From: Psychrobacter raelei
Lineage (GTDB): Bacteria > Pseudomonadota > Gammaproteobacteria > Pseudomonadales > Moraxellaceae
DNA: 64,000 nucleotides
Reading direction: 5' to 3'
Assembly (NCBI RefSeq): GCF_022631235.3
Contig: NZ_CP093310.2
Coordinates: 3,038,001-3,102,000 of the forward strand
Shown here: positions 53,689 to 62,103 of the stretch, piece by piece
Position numbering within the stretch: the first letter of the stretch is position 1
Layout: every line of letters starts with the position of its first letter
Translations under genes and position numbers: made by a program
Notes under the pieces: generated by a model
Databases searched by the model: none
Told to the model about the DNA's origin: nothing
Seen by the model: the letters and a program-made list of their open reading frames with translations, nothing else

Positions 53689-55059
53689 TCATACGCTTGG
53701 GGTGACCACGTACAGCCGGTTAGCATCTATTACCCTCTTCTCGGCATCAAGATATTTATGCTCAATCCCTTTGTCTGAATCATTGATGGCAAAGTCATCG
53801 TCATTTAATAGCCCCAAAGAACCATCTTGACGCAGCCAAATGCCCTCAAGCTTGTCATGCGGATAATCAATGGCTTTGAGCACATCCACTGCCAATGTTT
53901 TTTTGACCGGATAAATACCCAGCTTCTCCAGTAGCTGCCAATTAGCCTCATCTTCTGCAATCAGTTGCTCAAGGGTTAAGCCATCAATTAACAGTCCAAG
54001 CTGCTCATCTTGAGTCAGTGTGACAGCCAAGTCTGACTTTGCTGCCATATCAGTTAAATGCTCAAAGTCATTGATGTTGGTGGCACAGGCTAAGTCAATT
54101 TTGTAAATCAGCTTTTTGGCAGTCGGCTGTTGCCAAGGAAACTGACGATCATGCTCAGCGACATAAAATTGCTGCTCATTAATAGCGGCAAGTGCTGAGT
54201 TAACATGATTGACCGCATCCAGTCGATATAGGTATTGCGCAAGCTGCCCTGTTACTAGATTTATCGTTAATAGTCGGGTCAAAGCAGATTGCCTGCCCTG
54301 CTTATCGGGGTTGTCCATTGAGGACTCCATAAGCCCCACCAGCGTGCTTTGGTCTGGGGTAATGGTCAATGACTCCATACCACGGTTGGTGCGACGCTTG
54401 GCCAACTCTGCCGGTAATAACAAGGGTTTATCTCCAGCCATAACGGTATTGCGGTTATCTGCACCAAACGGATTAATCCGCTCAATCTCAACCCCCTGCG
54501 CATCATAATGTACCAAATGCGGACCATACTCATCGCTTATCCAAAAGCTGCCATCATTCAATGCCGCCAGCCCTTCGGGATCCAAACCGTTAAGATCGGT
54601 TTTTACTGGATTGCTCTGAGGATCATAAGGCCTACTAGGGTCCTTCGTCATCGGCTCACCATGAACATCATAAGGTATCTCATTGGTACCACCAAAAGCC
54701 TTAGGGTTAGGCAGTCCACTTATGGGCTGCCCTGCTTTATCTTTTAATACAATCTCTTTAACTTTGATAATCTGACCCTCAGGTTCGACCTGAAATAAGC
54801 CGATTTTTGGGCTATAGCTTGGCACCAAAAACTGCTTGCCCTCGCCCAGACTGCCTTTAAAGTCTGAATTGGGACCTCGGTCTGTCAAGGCGTAAAACTG
54901 ATTGGCATTGGTGGGATGAGCGGCCGCATCCGACCCAAATCCGCCGCCGCGAATCTCAAGTGGGGTGCCCGGATAAGCGGCATTATCATGAACGGTATCC
55001 AAGACATCATAAGGCAATGGTGTACCTTGAGTGATGGGATGTAAGTCAGTATTTGACAT
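53689..55059 (-). CDS. Phytase-like esterase family protein
   Basis: The 456-residue protein resembles the esterase-like, phytase-related family (PF13449). Visible marks are RGGGFGSDAAAHP, FYALTDRGPNSDF, LDPEGLAALNDGSFWISDEYGPHLV and KLEGIWLRQDGSLGLLNDDDF, suggesting a beta-propeller. Most members I know are exported, but this one starts MSNTDLHPITQGT with no signal peptide and no nearby alternative start that would add one. It may be cytoplasmic, or annotation of secretion in relatives may not apply. Activity is inferred. Confidence 0.78.
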   Translation of the reverse strand: MSNTDLHPITQGTPLPYDVLDTVHDNAAYPGTPLEIRGGGFGSDAAAHPTNANQFYALTDRGPNSDFKGSLGEGKQFLVPSYSPKIGLFQVEPEGQIIKVKEIVLKDKAGQPISGLPNPKAFGGTNEIPYDVHGEPMTKDPSRPYDPQSNPVKTDLNGLDPEGLAALNDGSFWISDEYGPHLVHYDAQGVEIERINPFGADNRNTVMAGDKPLLLPAELAKRRTNRGMESLTITPDQSTLVGLMESSMDNPDKQGRQSALTRLLTINLVTGQLAQYLYRLDAVNHVNSALAAINEQQFYVAEHDRQFPWQQPTAKKLIYKIDLACATNINDFEHLTDMAAKSDLAVTLTQDEQLGLLIDGLTLEQLIAEDEANWQLLEKLGIYPVKKTLAVDVLKAIDYPHDKLEGIWLRQDGSLGLLNDDDFAINDSDKGIEHKYLDAEKRVIDANRLYVVTPSV

Positions 55060-55272
55060 AGCTCACCTTCTTTTAGCTTAGTATGCTTTTAGCTTAATAT
55101 AAATATAGGAGGATTAGGCAACTTGGCAAGACACAACACAGCCCCCTTGCCGCTTAGACACCGCTTATTACTTTTGCCGCACATACACAGCTCGCGTCAA
55201 GTAACTGGCAAGTAAATGGGTTGTGCCAAGCGCATCGGAGCTTAGGCTTAATGGGTACAATAAAGCCGCACC

Positions 55273-56133
55273 TTAAGGTTGAAACTTATTGCCCACCATG
55301 CCTTTTACAGTACTTAAGATATCGGCAGGCAATACCACCGTTTTGGCATTGTCCGACTCGGCCAGCTCACGCATGGCCTTGATATACTGCTCACCCAATA
55401 GATACACCACAGGCATCTCCTCTTTGCCCATCGCTTGACTGATTAAGCGAATAGATTCCTCTGACCCTTTGGCCAGTACCACTTGAGCTTCTGCATCACG
55501 GCGTGAGGCTTCAAGACGGCCATCAGCCTCTAAGATAGCCGCTTGTTTTTGACCATCGGCACGCGTTACGGTAGCACGGCGTTGACGCTCTGCGGCAGCC
55601 TGCTCTTCCATAGCGGTTTGCATCGTGTCTGATGGGTTAATATCTTGAATTTCAACTGTTTTTAGAGTAATACCCCAATCGGCGATATCCTCTGAGATGG
55701 CATGCTTAAGCAAGGCTTTAATCTGATCACGGCTTGATAAGGCACTGTCTAAATCCATCTCACCTATGATAGAGCGCAGTGAGGTTTGTACTAAGTTACG
55801 GATACCATGCTCATAATCTTCAATACCATAGACCGCTTTTTCGGGCTGTACGATGCTGATATAAGCCACGGCGTTGGCAATAATTACCACGTTATCGCGG
55901 GTAATCACCTCTTGTGAAGGGATGTCTAACACGATGTCTTTGGTGGTGAGCTTATAAGCCACATCATCCACATAAGGAATAATTAAGTTTAAACCCGGCT
56001 CTAAGGTTTGATGATACTTACCTAGGCGCTGCACAATCCACTTATACCCTTGCGGCACAATTCTGACGCCTTTAAAGATGGTAAACACCACCAAGGCCAC
56101 CAAGACAATCATCACGATACTCAAACTGTTCAT
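55273..56133 (-). CDS. SPFH/Band 7 protein, QmcA-like
   Basis: ATG 56133 follows AGGAG; codons further upstream overlap the SD. The 286-residue protein has one N-terminal membrane helix (LSIVMIVLVALVVFTIF). A Band 7 domain follows (VPQGYKWIVQRLGKYHQTLEPGLN, DNVVIIANAVAYI) and then a long charged coiled region (EEQAAAERQRRATVTRADGQ). This matches QmcA/stomatin-like proteins that form membrane microdomains and often regulate proteases. The upstream gene in the same direction is an NfeD-type partner, as in the E. coli qmcA locus. Confidence 0.9.
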   Translation of the reverse strand: MNSLSIVMIVLVALVVFTIFKGVRIVPQGYKWIVQRLGKYHQTLEPGLNLIIPYVDDVAYKLTTKDIVLDIPSQEVITRDNVVIIANAVAYISIVQPEKAVYGIEDYEHGIRNLVQTSLRSIIGEMDLDSALSSRDQIKALLKHAISEDIADWGITLKTVEIQDINPSDTMQTAMEEQAAAERQRRATVTRADGQKQAAILEADGRLEASRRDAEAQVVLAKGSEESIRLISQAMGKEEMPVVYLLGEQYIKAMRELAESDNAKTVVLPADILSTVKGMVGNKFQP

Positions 56134-56294
56134 ATGCCACACTCCTGCTGTTTATATTTATAACTATTGATTTTTATTATTTATCACTGATAACGACCAT
56201 GGCTGATCTAGACTAATGTTAGGTTAATAATAGTTAGATTAACAATAAATGGGGCAAATAGCGCTTTGCTGATGCTCTGTCAGCGCCGTTACCG

Positions 56295-56768
56295 TTAATG
56301 TGCTATAGGTACCGAGCCAGGTAGAGGCGCCACAACCAGCTCATTACCCATAATATCCACCACAACCACGCGTTGACCCACCTCTAGCGGTTCATCACGG
56401 CTGCGACATTGCCATTCAGCAGCGCCCACGATAGGTACACTAAAGCGCACCGTACCGGTTTGGTTGTCAGAGGGCGCCCTAATAATCATCCCTTTTTCAC
56501 CGATGATAATGCTGCCACCCAGACCGGCTTTGGTACGATCGACCGATAAAGGCTTGATATATTTAAACCAAATAAATACCATCAGCACAGACAGTATTAA
56601 CCACAATACAATCTGAATCACTACAGGTACCGGAAAAAGCCAGCTTACCAAGGCAACAATAAGGGCTGCTACCCCAAACCATAAGGCTGCGAATGTGGTT
56701 AGAAACATCTCTAAGATAATTAATATCCCACCAAGAACCAACCAATGCCAAGGCTCTATCTGCCACAT
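56295..56768 (-). CDS. NfeD family membrane protein
   Basis: The 157-residue protein has two to three membrane helices (MWQIEPWHWLVLGGILIILEM, then LWFGVAALIVALVSWLFP and IVLWLILSVLMVFIWF). A C-terminal OB-like domain follows (GEKGMIIRAPSDN, GQRVVVVDIMGNELVVAPL). It is the short NfeD type (YbbK-like) that pairs with SPFH proteins; no protease domain is present. It lies 161 bp upstream of the QmcA-like gene in the same direction. Confidence 0.9.
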   Translation of the reverse strand: MWQIEPWHWLVLGGILIILEMFLTTFAALWFGVAALIVALVSWLFPVPVVIQIVLWLILSVLMVFIWFKYIKPLSVDRTKAGLGGSIIIGEKGMIIRAPSDNQTGTVRFSVPIVGAAEWQCRSRDEPLEVGQRVVVVDIMGNELVVAPLPGSVPIAH

Positions 56769-56910
56769 AACCGTATCCTTAATTTAAATATTATGTTTAT
56801 TATTAATTATTAGCACGCCCCTTATACTATCACTTTTAGCGGCGGTTAGTAGCGCGGATGTTTTCAGGTTTTGTGGACGTCAGTCTTAATTTGCCAACTG
56901 CCATTTGCAC

Positions 56911-56942
56911 AAAAAAAACGACCGCCGGAGCGATCGTTTTTT
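56911..56942 (-). terminator. Terminator of OMP paralogue 1
   Basis: ACGACCGC pairs with GCGATCGT (one mismatch) around CGGA, with T run on the minus strand. It is related in sequence to the hairpins after the other three paralogues. Confidence 0.88.
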
Positions 56943-56998
56943 AGTTGTCTGCGTCATTGATTTAAATTTGCTAGACAGTGTAATGGCATTCAGCGTGA

Positions 56999-57574
56999 TT
57001 AGAACTTAAAGTTAGCGCCTAAAGTAACCCCTTCAGATCTTAGATCACCTAGGCCAGCTACTTTATCTACTTTTGGATACCATTCATAAGCCAACTCAAC
57101 GGCAGCATTCGGTGCTAGGTTATAACCAAAGCCTAGACCACCACCAATACCCACATCAGAGCTTGAGGTCTTGCCGCCAACCAGTTTGTCTTCTACTTTG
57201 ATTTTGTTTTTTGCAACACCAACACGGCCTTTGGCGTATAACTCTGTATTTGGGAAAGCATGGTCATAAGTGGCATATAGACCATAGTTTTCTGCTTTAT
57301 ATTCTTTACGGTCAGTATCTGTTTTAATTAAATCATTTTTTTCGGTGGTGAGGTACTCAGCTTCAACCCCAATACCTTGGTTAGATTTCACACCAGTATA
57401 TACACCGTATGAAAATGCTTTGTCTTTGGCATCATCTAAATCAAACTGGCCAACTTTGGCACCGATATAAGGCTGTGCAGTCATACCATTGCCATAGTTC
57501 ACGGCAGCTTGTGCACCCACAGTCATTAATGAGCCAGCAGCTAAAGCAAGTAGAGTTTTTTGTAAAGTTTTCAT
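56999..57574 (-). CDS. Outer-membrane beta-barrel protein, OMP array paralogue 1
   Basis: ATG 57574 follows AAGGAGA; open frame upstream is not used. The 191-residue protein has a signal peptide (KTLLALAAGSLMTVGAQA), then a small barrel of the OMP_b-brl/OmpA-like type with alternating strands (AQPYIGAKVGQFDLD, GLYATYDHAFP, YAKGRVGVAKNK, GGGLGFGYNLAPNAAVELAY) and a C-terminal GVTLGANFKF with terminal Phe. It is the most divergent of the four in the middle loops yet its first 116 bp are nearly identical to paralogue 2. Function beyond a small barrel is unknown. Confidence 0.88.
   Translation of the reverse strand: MKTLQKTLLALAAGSLMTVGAQAAVNYGNGMTAQPYIGAKVGQFDLDDAKDKAFSYGVYTGVKSNQGIGVEAEYLTTEKNDLIKTDTDRKEYKAENYGLYATYDHAFPNTELYAKGRVGVAKNKIKVEDKLVGGKTSSSDVGIGGGLGFGYNLAPNAAVELAYEWYPKVDKVAGLGDLRSEGVTLGANFKF
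57459..57574. repeat. 116-bp near-identical block shared with paralogue 2
   Basis: This block (first 38 or so codons of paralogue 1) matches 58396-58511 (paralogue 2) at 114 of 116 positions by my alignment. The sequence beyond it, and the 5' leaders, differ strongly. The pattern suggests local gene conversion. Confidence 0.8.
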
Positions 57575-57677
57575 GGTCTTCTCCTTTGAGGTTATCATTT
57601 CTGTGATTGGGATGAGCCCTCTAAAGCCATGATTTGTCATTGATGGCTTAACGGCCTATCCCTTTCGCTATGATTAA

Positions 57678-57698
57678 ATAGTAACAAAATATTTCGAA
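57678..57698 (-). promoter_or_regulatory. Shared promoter element, OMP paralogue 1
   Basis: On the minus strand this reads TTCGAAATATTTTGTTACTAT; TG-T-TACTAT fits an extended -10. The same block occurs upstream of all four paralogues. It is about 104 bp from the start codon. Confidence 0.6.
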
Positions 57699-57813
57699 AT
57701 GATTGTAGTGCTTTGGGGCCTTCATTGTTACCAATTGCAAGCAAACATTTCTATAAAAAACAAACAGTTATTAGATAAATTGATAATAGAAAATCTCATC
57801 ACATTTAACACAT

Positions 57814-57840
57814 AAAAAAGCGACCGCCGCAGCGATCGCT
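57814..57840 (-). terminator. Terminator of OMP paralogue 2
   Basis: AGCGACCGC pairs with GCGATCGCT (one mismatch), with T run on the minus strand; same GCGATCGC-type stem as after paralogue 1. Confidence 0.85.
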
Positions 57841-57929
57841 TGTTTGTGGTGTCTTGTCTTATTAGCGCTAAGTACTGACTTTAGCGATAAGCACTAACGC
57901 CTTTGTCGCTACTTAGAACTTAAATCACC

Positions 57930-58511
57930 TTAGAACTTAAAGTTAGCTCCTAAAGTAACACCTGAAGCATCTAGGTTACCTTTATCAGCCACGTTATCTA
58001 CCTTTGGATACCAGTCATAAGCCACTTCTACCGCAGCATTAGGAGCAAGGTTATAACCTAGACCTAGACCACCGGCGATACCTGTATCTGATTTTTTACC
58101 ATCATATCTATTGTAAGCTAATGATTTAGAGTCGATGTCTACTTTGTTTTTAGCCACACCTAAACGACCTTTGGCATACATTTGCGAGCCTGGGAAGGTA
58201 TAGTCATAAGTACCATATAGACCATACACATCAGCGCTATATTCAGACTTATTGGCACCACGTGTGAAGTCTTCATCATTAGTGGTCATATATTCAGCTT
58301 CGACACCGAAGTTTGGGGTGAATTTAGCACCACCATAGATGCCATACGACATGGCTTCGTTGTCTGCTTTGTCTAGATCATACTGACCAATTTTTGCACC
58401 GATATAAGGCTGTGCAGTCATACCATTGCCATAGTTCACGGCAGCTTGTGCACCCATAGTCATTAATGAGCCAGCAGCTAAAGCAAGTAGAGTTTTTTGT
58501 AATGTTTTCAT
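57930..58511 (-). CDS. Outer-membrane beta-barrel protein, OMP array paralogue 2
   Basis: ATG 58511 follows TAGGAGA. The 193-residue protein has the signal peptide KTLLALAAGSLMTMGAQA and a small barrel closely matching paralogues 3 and 4 (GAKFTPNFGVEAEYMTT, YSADVYGLYGTYDYTFPGSQ, GIAGGLGLGYNLAPNAA) with GVTLGANFKF at the end. Its variable loops are near residues 70-82 (NDEDFTRGANKSE) and 118-132. It has its own promoter element and terminator, so it can be controlled separately from its neighbours. Confidence 0.88.
   Translation of the reverse strand: MKTLQKTLLALAAGSLMTMGAQAAVNYGNGMTAQPYIGAKIGQYDLDKADNEAMSYGIYGGAKFTPNFGVEAEYMTTNDEDFTRGANKSEYSADVYGLYGTYDYTFPGSQMYAKGRLGVAKNKVDIDSKSLAYNRYDGKKSDTGIAGGLGLGYNLAPNAAVEVAYDWYPKVDNVADKGNLDASGVTLGANFKF
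58396..58511. repeat. 116-bp near-identical block shared with paralogue 1
   Basis: Partner of 57459-57574; two mismatches, one of which changes Val to Met in the signal peptide (SLMTV versus SLMTM). Confidence 0.8.
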
Positions 58512-58641
58512 GATTTTCTCCTAGTATTGTTTTCGATCAAAGAAAGGGTTAAAGCATTTAAATCAAATACCTATATCTAAAATCTAAATCAAACACCTAT
58601 AACCGTGTCTGTTTAAATCCCTTCTTTTTATCTATATCTAT

Positions 58642-58662
58642 ATAGTAACAAAATATTTCGAA
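58642..58662 (-). promoter_or_regulatory. Shared promoter element, OMP paralogue 2
   Basis: Same extended -10-like TTTTGTTACTAT block preceded by CGAAATA on the minus strand, about 131 bp from the start codon. Confidence 0.6.
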
Positions 58663-58859
58663 AACTGTGTCGATGCTTGGTAGTGCAGATGTTAACTTTT
58701 GCTACCAAATCTATCCACTAGAAACATAGCCTTAGCCATGTCAAACATATAGTCCCAAACACATAGTCTCAAACACATAGTCTTAGATACTTTTAAGCAC
58801 CGATAGCCACTATTTTTGATAAGCAAAGATTAACAGTCGCTGTGAGTAAGATAAGCCAT

Positions 58860-58893
58860 AAAAAAAGCGACCACCGAGGTGATCGCTTTTTTT
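58860..58893 (-). terminator. Terminator of OMP paralogue 3
   Basis: GCGACCAC pairs with GTGATCGC (one mismatch) around CGAG, between A and T runs. Confidence 0.88.
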
Positions 58894-58940
58894 GTTGGCC
58901 AGATCGGCCAAACTATTTAGGTATTTTCAAGCAAGTTAGA

Positions 58941-59519
58941 TTAGAACTTGAAGTTAGCACCTAAAGTGATACCAGAAGCATCTAGGTCGCCTTTGCTACC
59001 TACATTTTCAACTTTTGGATACCAATCGTAAGCCAACTCTACTGCTGCATTAGGAGCGATGTTGTAACCTAGACCTAGACCACCTGCAATACCAGTGTCA
59101 GAATGCTTACCGTTATAGCTTGCAAATTGGCCAGCAACGTTTTTAGCATCTACGTCTACTTTGTTTTTAGCAACGCCTAAACGGCCTTTAGCGTACATTT
59201 GTGAGCCTGGGAAAGTGTAGTCGTAAGTACCGTATAGGCCATATACGTCAGCACTGTATTCAGAACCAGGAGCAAAATCTTCATCACTGGTGGTTAGGTA
59301 TTCAGCTTCAATACCGAAGTTTGGTGTGAATTTAGCACCACCATAAACGCCATATGATAATGCTTCATCGTCTGCATCATCAAGGTCGTATTGACCAATT
59401 TTAGCACCGATGTAAGGCTGAGCGGTCATGCCGTTACCATAAGTAATCGCTGCTTGTGCGCCAGCAGTCATTAATGAACCAGCAACCAATGCTAATAAAG
59501 TTTTTTGTAATGTTTTCAT
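58941..59519 (-). CDS. Outer-membrane beta-barrel protein, OMP array paralogue 3
   Basis: ATG 59519 follows TTGGAGA. The 192-residue protein has a signal peptide (KTLLALVAGSLMTAGAQA) and the same barrel pattern as paralogue 2, with which it is most alike over the whole mature part (YGLYGTYDYTFPGSQMYAKG is shared). Loop differences are SDEDFAPGSE and VDAKNVAGQFASYNG. Unlike paralogues 1 and 2, its signal region differs clearly at the DNA level, so it took no part in the suspected conversion there. Ends GITLGANFKF. Confidence 0.88.
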   Translation of the reverse strand: MKTLQKTLLALVAGSLMTAGAQAAITYGNGMTAQPYIGAKIGQYDLDDADDEALSYGVYGGAKFTPNFGIEAEYLTTSDEDFAPGSEYSADVYGLYGTYDYTFPGSQMYAKGRLGVAKNKVDVDAKNVAGQFASYNGKHSDTGIAGGLGLGYNIAPNAAVELAYDWYPKVENVGSKGDLDASGITLGANFKF

Positions 59520-59599
59520 AGTATTCTCCAATTAAAAGTATAGCGATTCGCATCAGTATAAGAAAATTATTCTAAACACGTCGCTGTATCGATGAGCCT

Positions 59600-59620
59600 A
59601 TAGTAACAAGATATGTCCGA
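59600..59620 (-). promoter_or_regulatory. Shared promoter element, OMP paralogue 3
   Basis: Minus strand TCGGACATATCTTGTTACTAT, an extended -10-like block about 81 bp from the start codon. Confidence 0.6.
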
Positions 59621-59710
59621 TTTTTATGTCGCTATTTGATAGCGGCAATGTTAACTTTTGAAAGTAAATATATCTTTTTAAAACAAACTCTTAATCTTAG
59701 ATTCACACCC

Positions 59711-59736
59711 AAAGCGACTGCCCGAACAATCGCTTT
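59711..59736 (-). terminator. Weak hairpin after OMP paralogue 4
   Basis: AAAGCGACTG pairs with CAATCGCTTT (one mismatch) around CCCGAA. It keeps the GCGAYYG-type stem of the other three terminators but lacks a T run, so termination may be weak. Confidence 0.5.
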
Positions 59737-59820
59737 GGTTATTTATGAAAATTAACAAGGTTTTGATATTCAATTACTGGTGTTAAACAATCACTCTTGC
59801 CTAGCGGTTAAATACCAAGG

Positions 59821-60387
59821 TTAGAATTTAACGTGAGCACCTAAGGTAACACCGCTGGCATCGATATCGTCACCACGTGTGTTTTCAATAGAAGGGTACC
59901 AGTTGTACATAGCTTCGATAGAGGCATTCTGTGCCACGTTAAAGCCTAGACCTAAGCCACCTGCGATACCTGTTTCAGAGCCAGAATCTTTATAAAGATT
60001 TGAGTTCTTGCTTTCCACATCGACTTCATTCTTAGCGACACCCACACGGCCTTTAGCATATAAGCCACCTGTGTTAGGGAAGGCATAATCATAAGTACCA
60101 TACAGGCCGTATACATCAGCTGAGTATTCTGTACCTGGACCGAAGTCTTCATCACTGGTAGTTAGGTATTCAGCTTCGACACCTAGGTTTGGTGTGAATT
60201 TGGCACCACCGTAGACACCATATGAGGTGCCTTTGTCTTTCGCACCATCAAGATCATATTGACCCACTTTAGCACCGATATAGGGCTGAGCTGTCATACC
60301 GTTACCATAGCTAACAGCCGCTTGAGCGCCTACCGTCATTAGGGTACCAGCAGCTACCGCAAGTAGGGTTTTGTTTAAAGTATTCAT
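59821..60387 (-). CDS. Outer-membrane beta-barrel protein, OMP array paralogue 4
   Basis: ATG 60387 follows TAGGAGA. The 188-residue protein has a signal peptide (KTLLAVAAGTLMTVGAQA) and a mature barrel of the same family. It differs from the others in the last third (GLGFNVAQNASIEAMYNWYPS) and ends GVTLGAHVKF. This gene is the promoter-distal-edge copy next to the divergent bioF-like gene. Its own promoter element is 66 bp upstream. As with the others, a porin-like, adhesion or structural role cannot be told from sequence. Confidence 0.87.
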   Translation of the reverse strand: MNTLNKTLLAVAAGTLMTVGAQAAVSYGNGMTAQPYIGAKVGQYDLDGAKDKGTSYGVYGGAKFTPNLGVEAEYLTTSDEDFGPGTEYSADVYGLYGTYDYAFPNTGGLYAKGRVGVAKNEVDVESKNSNLYKDSGSETGIAGGLGLGFNVAQNASIEAMYNWYPSIENTRGDDIDASGVTLGAHVKF

Positions 60388-60452
60388 AGTCTTCTCCTAA
60401 AAAGTGAGTCAACAAACAGCCTTTAAAAAGCTTATTTGTTATCCATGAATCT

Positions 60453-60473
60453 ATAGTAACAAGATATGTCAAA
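60453..60473 (-). promoter_or_regulatory. Shared promoter element, OMP paralogue 4
   Basis: Minus strand TTTGACATATCTTGTTACTAT, identical to paralogue 3 over the core GACATATCTTGTTACTAT, about 66 bp from the start codon. Confidence 0.6.
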
Positions 60474-60672
60474 GGTTCTGTCAGTGTTTGATAGGCATGA
60501 AGTTATTTTTTACGAGGATTAGTTATTTGGTGCGTTACAATCCTAGATTTATGAAAACTTTTGTTACATTTACCCTTTTTAGCAATAAAACAGATATATT
60601 GTCCAATCTTTTGGACGATTGACGGGCCAAAATAAGCCTTTTATATCAATAAAAAATCAAGGATGGACATCG

Positions 60673-61902
60673 ATGAGCAGCCCCACAAGCTCAAGCGTTG
60701 CGGCGCTACTAGACACTTTAAAATCAAAAGAGCAGTACCGAAAGCTGCCTGGTATCAGACATGAAAACCAATGGATTGTTTTAGATAATAAGCAGCTATT
60801 AAATATTTCAAGTAATGATTATCTGGGGCTTGGTAATGATACCCAGCTACAATCGCAGTTTTTGAGTGATTTGCAAGCGATGCCAGATAGCCAGAGGCCT
60901 AAGATGGGTGCCACCTCTTCTCGGCTGTTGACCGGTAATCACAGTCAACTTCCCTTATTAGAAGCGGAGCTGCTAGAGTGGTATACACTTGCTTTGCCAG
61001 AGGCGCAGCGCTCAACGTGTAACAAATCTGTGTTGGTGGTCAATAGCGGCTATCACGCCAATATAGGTATCTTGCCAGCACTGGCTAAGCTGCCGCTTAA
61101 TACCTTAATATTGACCGACACGTTAATTCACGCCAGCCTTATAGATGGTGTGCGCCTTATTGGCAACAAGCACCCACACTGTACTTATCAGCGCTATCGC
61201 CATAATGATATGCAGCACCTAGCCACTTTGATTGAGCAGGCGGGTGATGAGATACAACGCATTATTGTGGTCACAGAAAGTATCTTTAGTATGGATGGTG
61301 ATCGAGCCAACTTAAAAGCCTTAGTCAAGCTCAAGGCCTGCGACCCTCGCATTGAGCTGTATATTGACGAGGCACATGCAGTGGGTGTGCTCGGATATAA
61401 TGGACTTGGACTTGCTGAAGAAACTCAGACATTAGAGGATATAGATTATATCGTGGGTACTTTTGGCAAAGCCTTTGCCTCGATGGGTGCTTATGTGATT
61501 TGTGATGCCTCTGTTCGAGAGTGGTTGATTAATCAAATGCGCTCTTTTATCTTTAGTACGGCGCTACCGCCCATTACCCACTGCTGGACTCGATTTATTT
61601 TGGCCAAAATGCCTTCGCTATATCAATCACGCAGTCACTTAGCCAATATATCACGCCGCGTATCTTACGCCATTCACAATGACTCAGTTGCGCAATATGA
61701 GTCGCCCATTATTCCTTATATATTAGGCGATAATGCCAGCGCTATAAAAAAAGCTCAGGCGCTGCAGCAAGCAGGATTTTATGCCCTGCCCATTCGTCCG
61801 CCGACTGTGCCTGTAGGTACCTCACGCATTCGACTGGTCATGAATGCTAAGCTCAGTGATGATGACTGTAGCCGGCTTATTGAGCAGTTATCTGGTTCAT
61901 AA
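60673..61902 (+). CDS. bioF: 8-amino-7-oxononanoate synthase-like PLP enzyme
   Basis: ATG 60673 follows AAGGATGG. The 409-residue protein is an alpha-oxoamine synthase: NISSNDYLGLGND, MGATSSRLLTGNHSQLPLLE, NSGYHANIGILPAL, YIDEAHAVGVLGYNG and the PLP Lys266 in VGTFGKAFASMGAYV. BioF joins pimeloyl-ACP and Ala to make the biotin precursor. No other bio gene is near, so glycine C-acetyltransferase-type activity is not excluded, but the sequence pattern fits BioF best. After the TAA stop the frame stays open for 22 more codons made of a 12-bp repeat. Confidence 0.82.
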   Translation: MSSPTSSSVAALLDTLKSKEQYRKLPGIRHENQWIVLDNKQLLNISSNDYLGLGNDTQLQSQFLSDLQAMPDSQRPKMGATSSRLLTGNHSQLPLLEAELLEWYTLALPEAQRSTCNKSVLVVNSGYHANIGILPALAKLPLNTLILTDTLIHASLIDGVRLIGNKHPHCTYQRYRHNDMQHLATLIEQAGDEIQRIIVVTESIFSMDGDRANLKALVKLKACDPRIELYIDEAHAVGVLGYNGLGLAEETQTLEDIDYIVGTFGKAFASMGAYVICDASVREWLINQMRSFIFSTALPPITHCWTRFILAKMPSLYQSRSHLANISRRVSYAIHNDSVAQYESPIIPYILGDNASAIKKAQALQQAGFYALPIRPPTVPVGTSRIRLVMNAKLSDDDCSRLIEQLSGS

Positions 61903-61914
61903 GACAACGAAATC

Positions 61915-61962
61915 ACCAGCCGCTTAACCAGCCATTTAACCAGTCGCTTAACCAGCCGCTCA
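61915..61962 (+). repeat. Four 12-bp tandem repeats just after the bioF stop
   Basis: Four units of the type ACCAGCCGCTTA (61915-61926, 61927-61938, 61939-61950, 61951-61962). The units are multiples of three and in frame with bioF; read through the stop they would give TSRL/TSHL repeats ending at TAA 61969-61971. Confidence 0.85.
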
Positions 61963-62020
61963 GTAAGTTAAACCGTTAGATGATTGATTATTTAGCTCTT
62001 ATCAATTGTGATTTTCCCAT

Positions 62021-62055
62021 AAAAAAAGACCGTGCTAATAGCACGGTCTTTTTTA
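62021..62055. terminator. Bidirectional terminator between bioF and dnaK
   Basis: AAAAAAGACCGTGCT pairs with AGCACGGTCTTTTTT around AAT. It follows both convergent genes and implies dnaK is not co-transcribed with a downstream dnaJ here. Confidence 0.92.
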
Positions 62056-62103
62056 TACCGCTTACTAAGTTGATAACTGAGGTAAGCGAGATACTTTATA
62101 AGC

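Noticed and set aside
61915..61962. Short direct repeats as a CRISPR array
   Set aside because: Units are 12 bp, directly adjacent with no spacers, and in frame with bioF.
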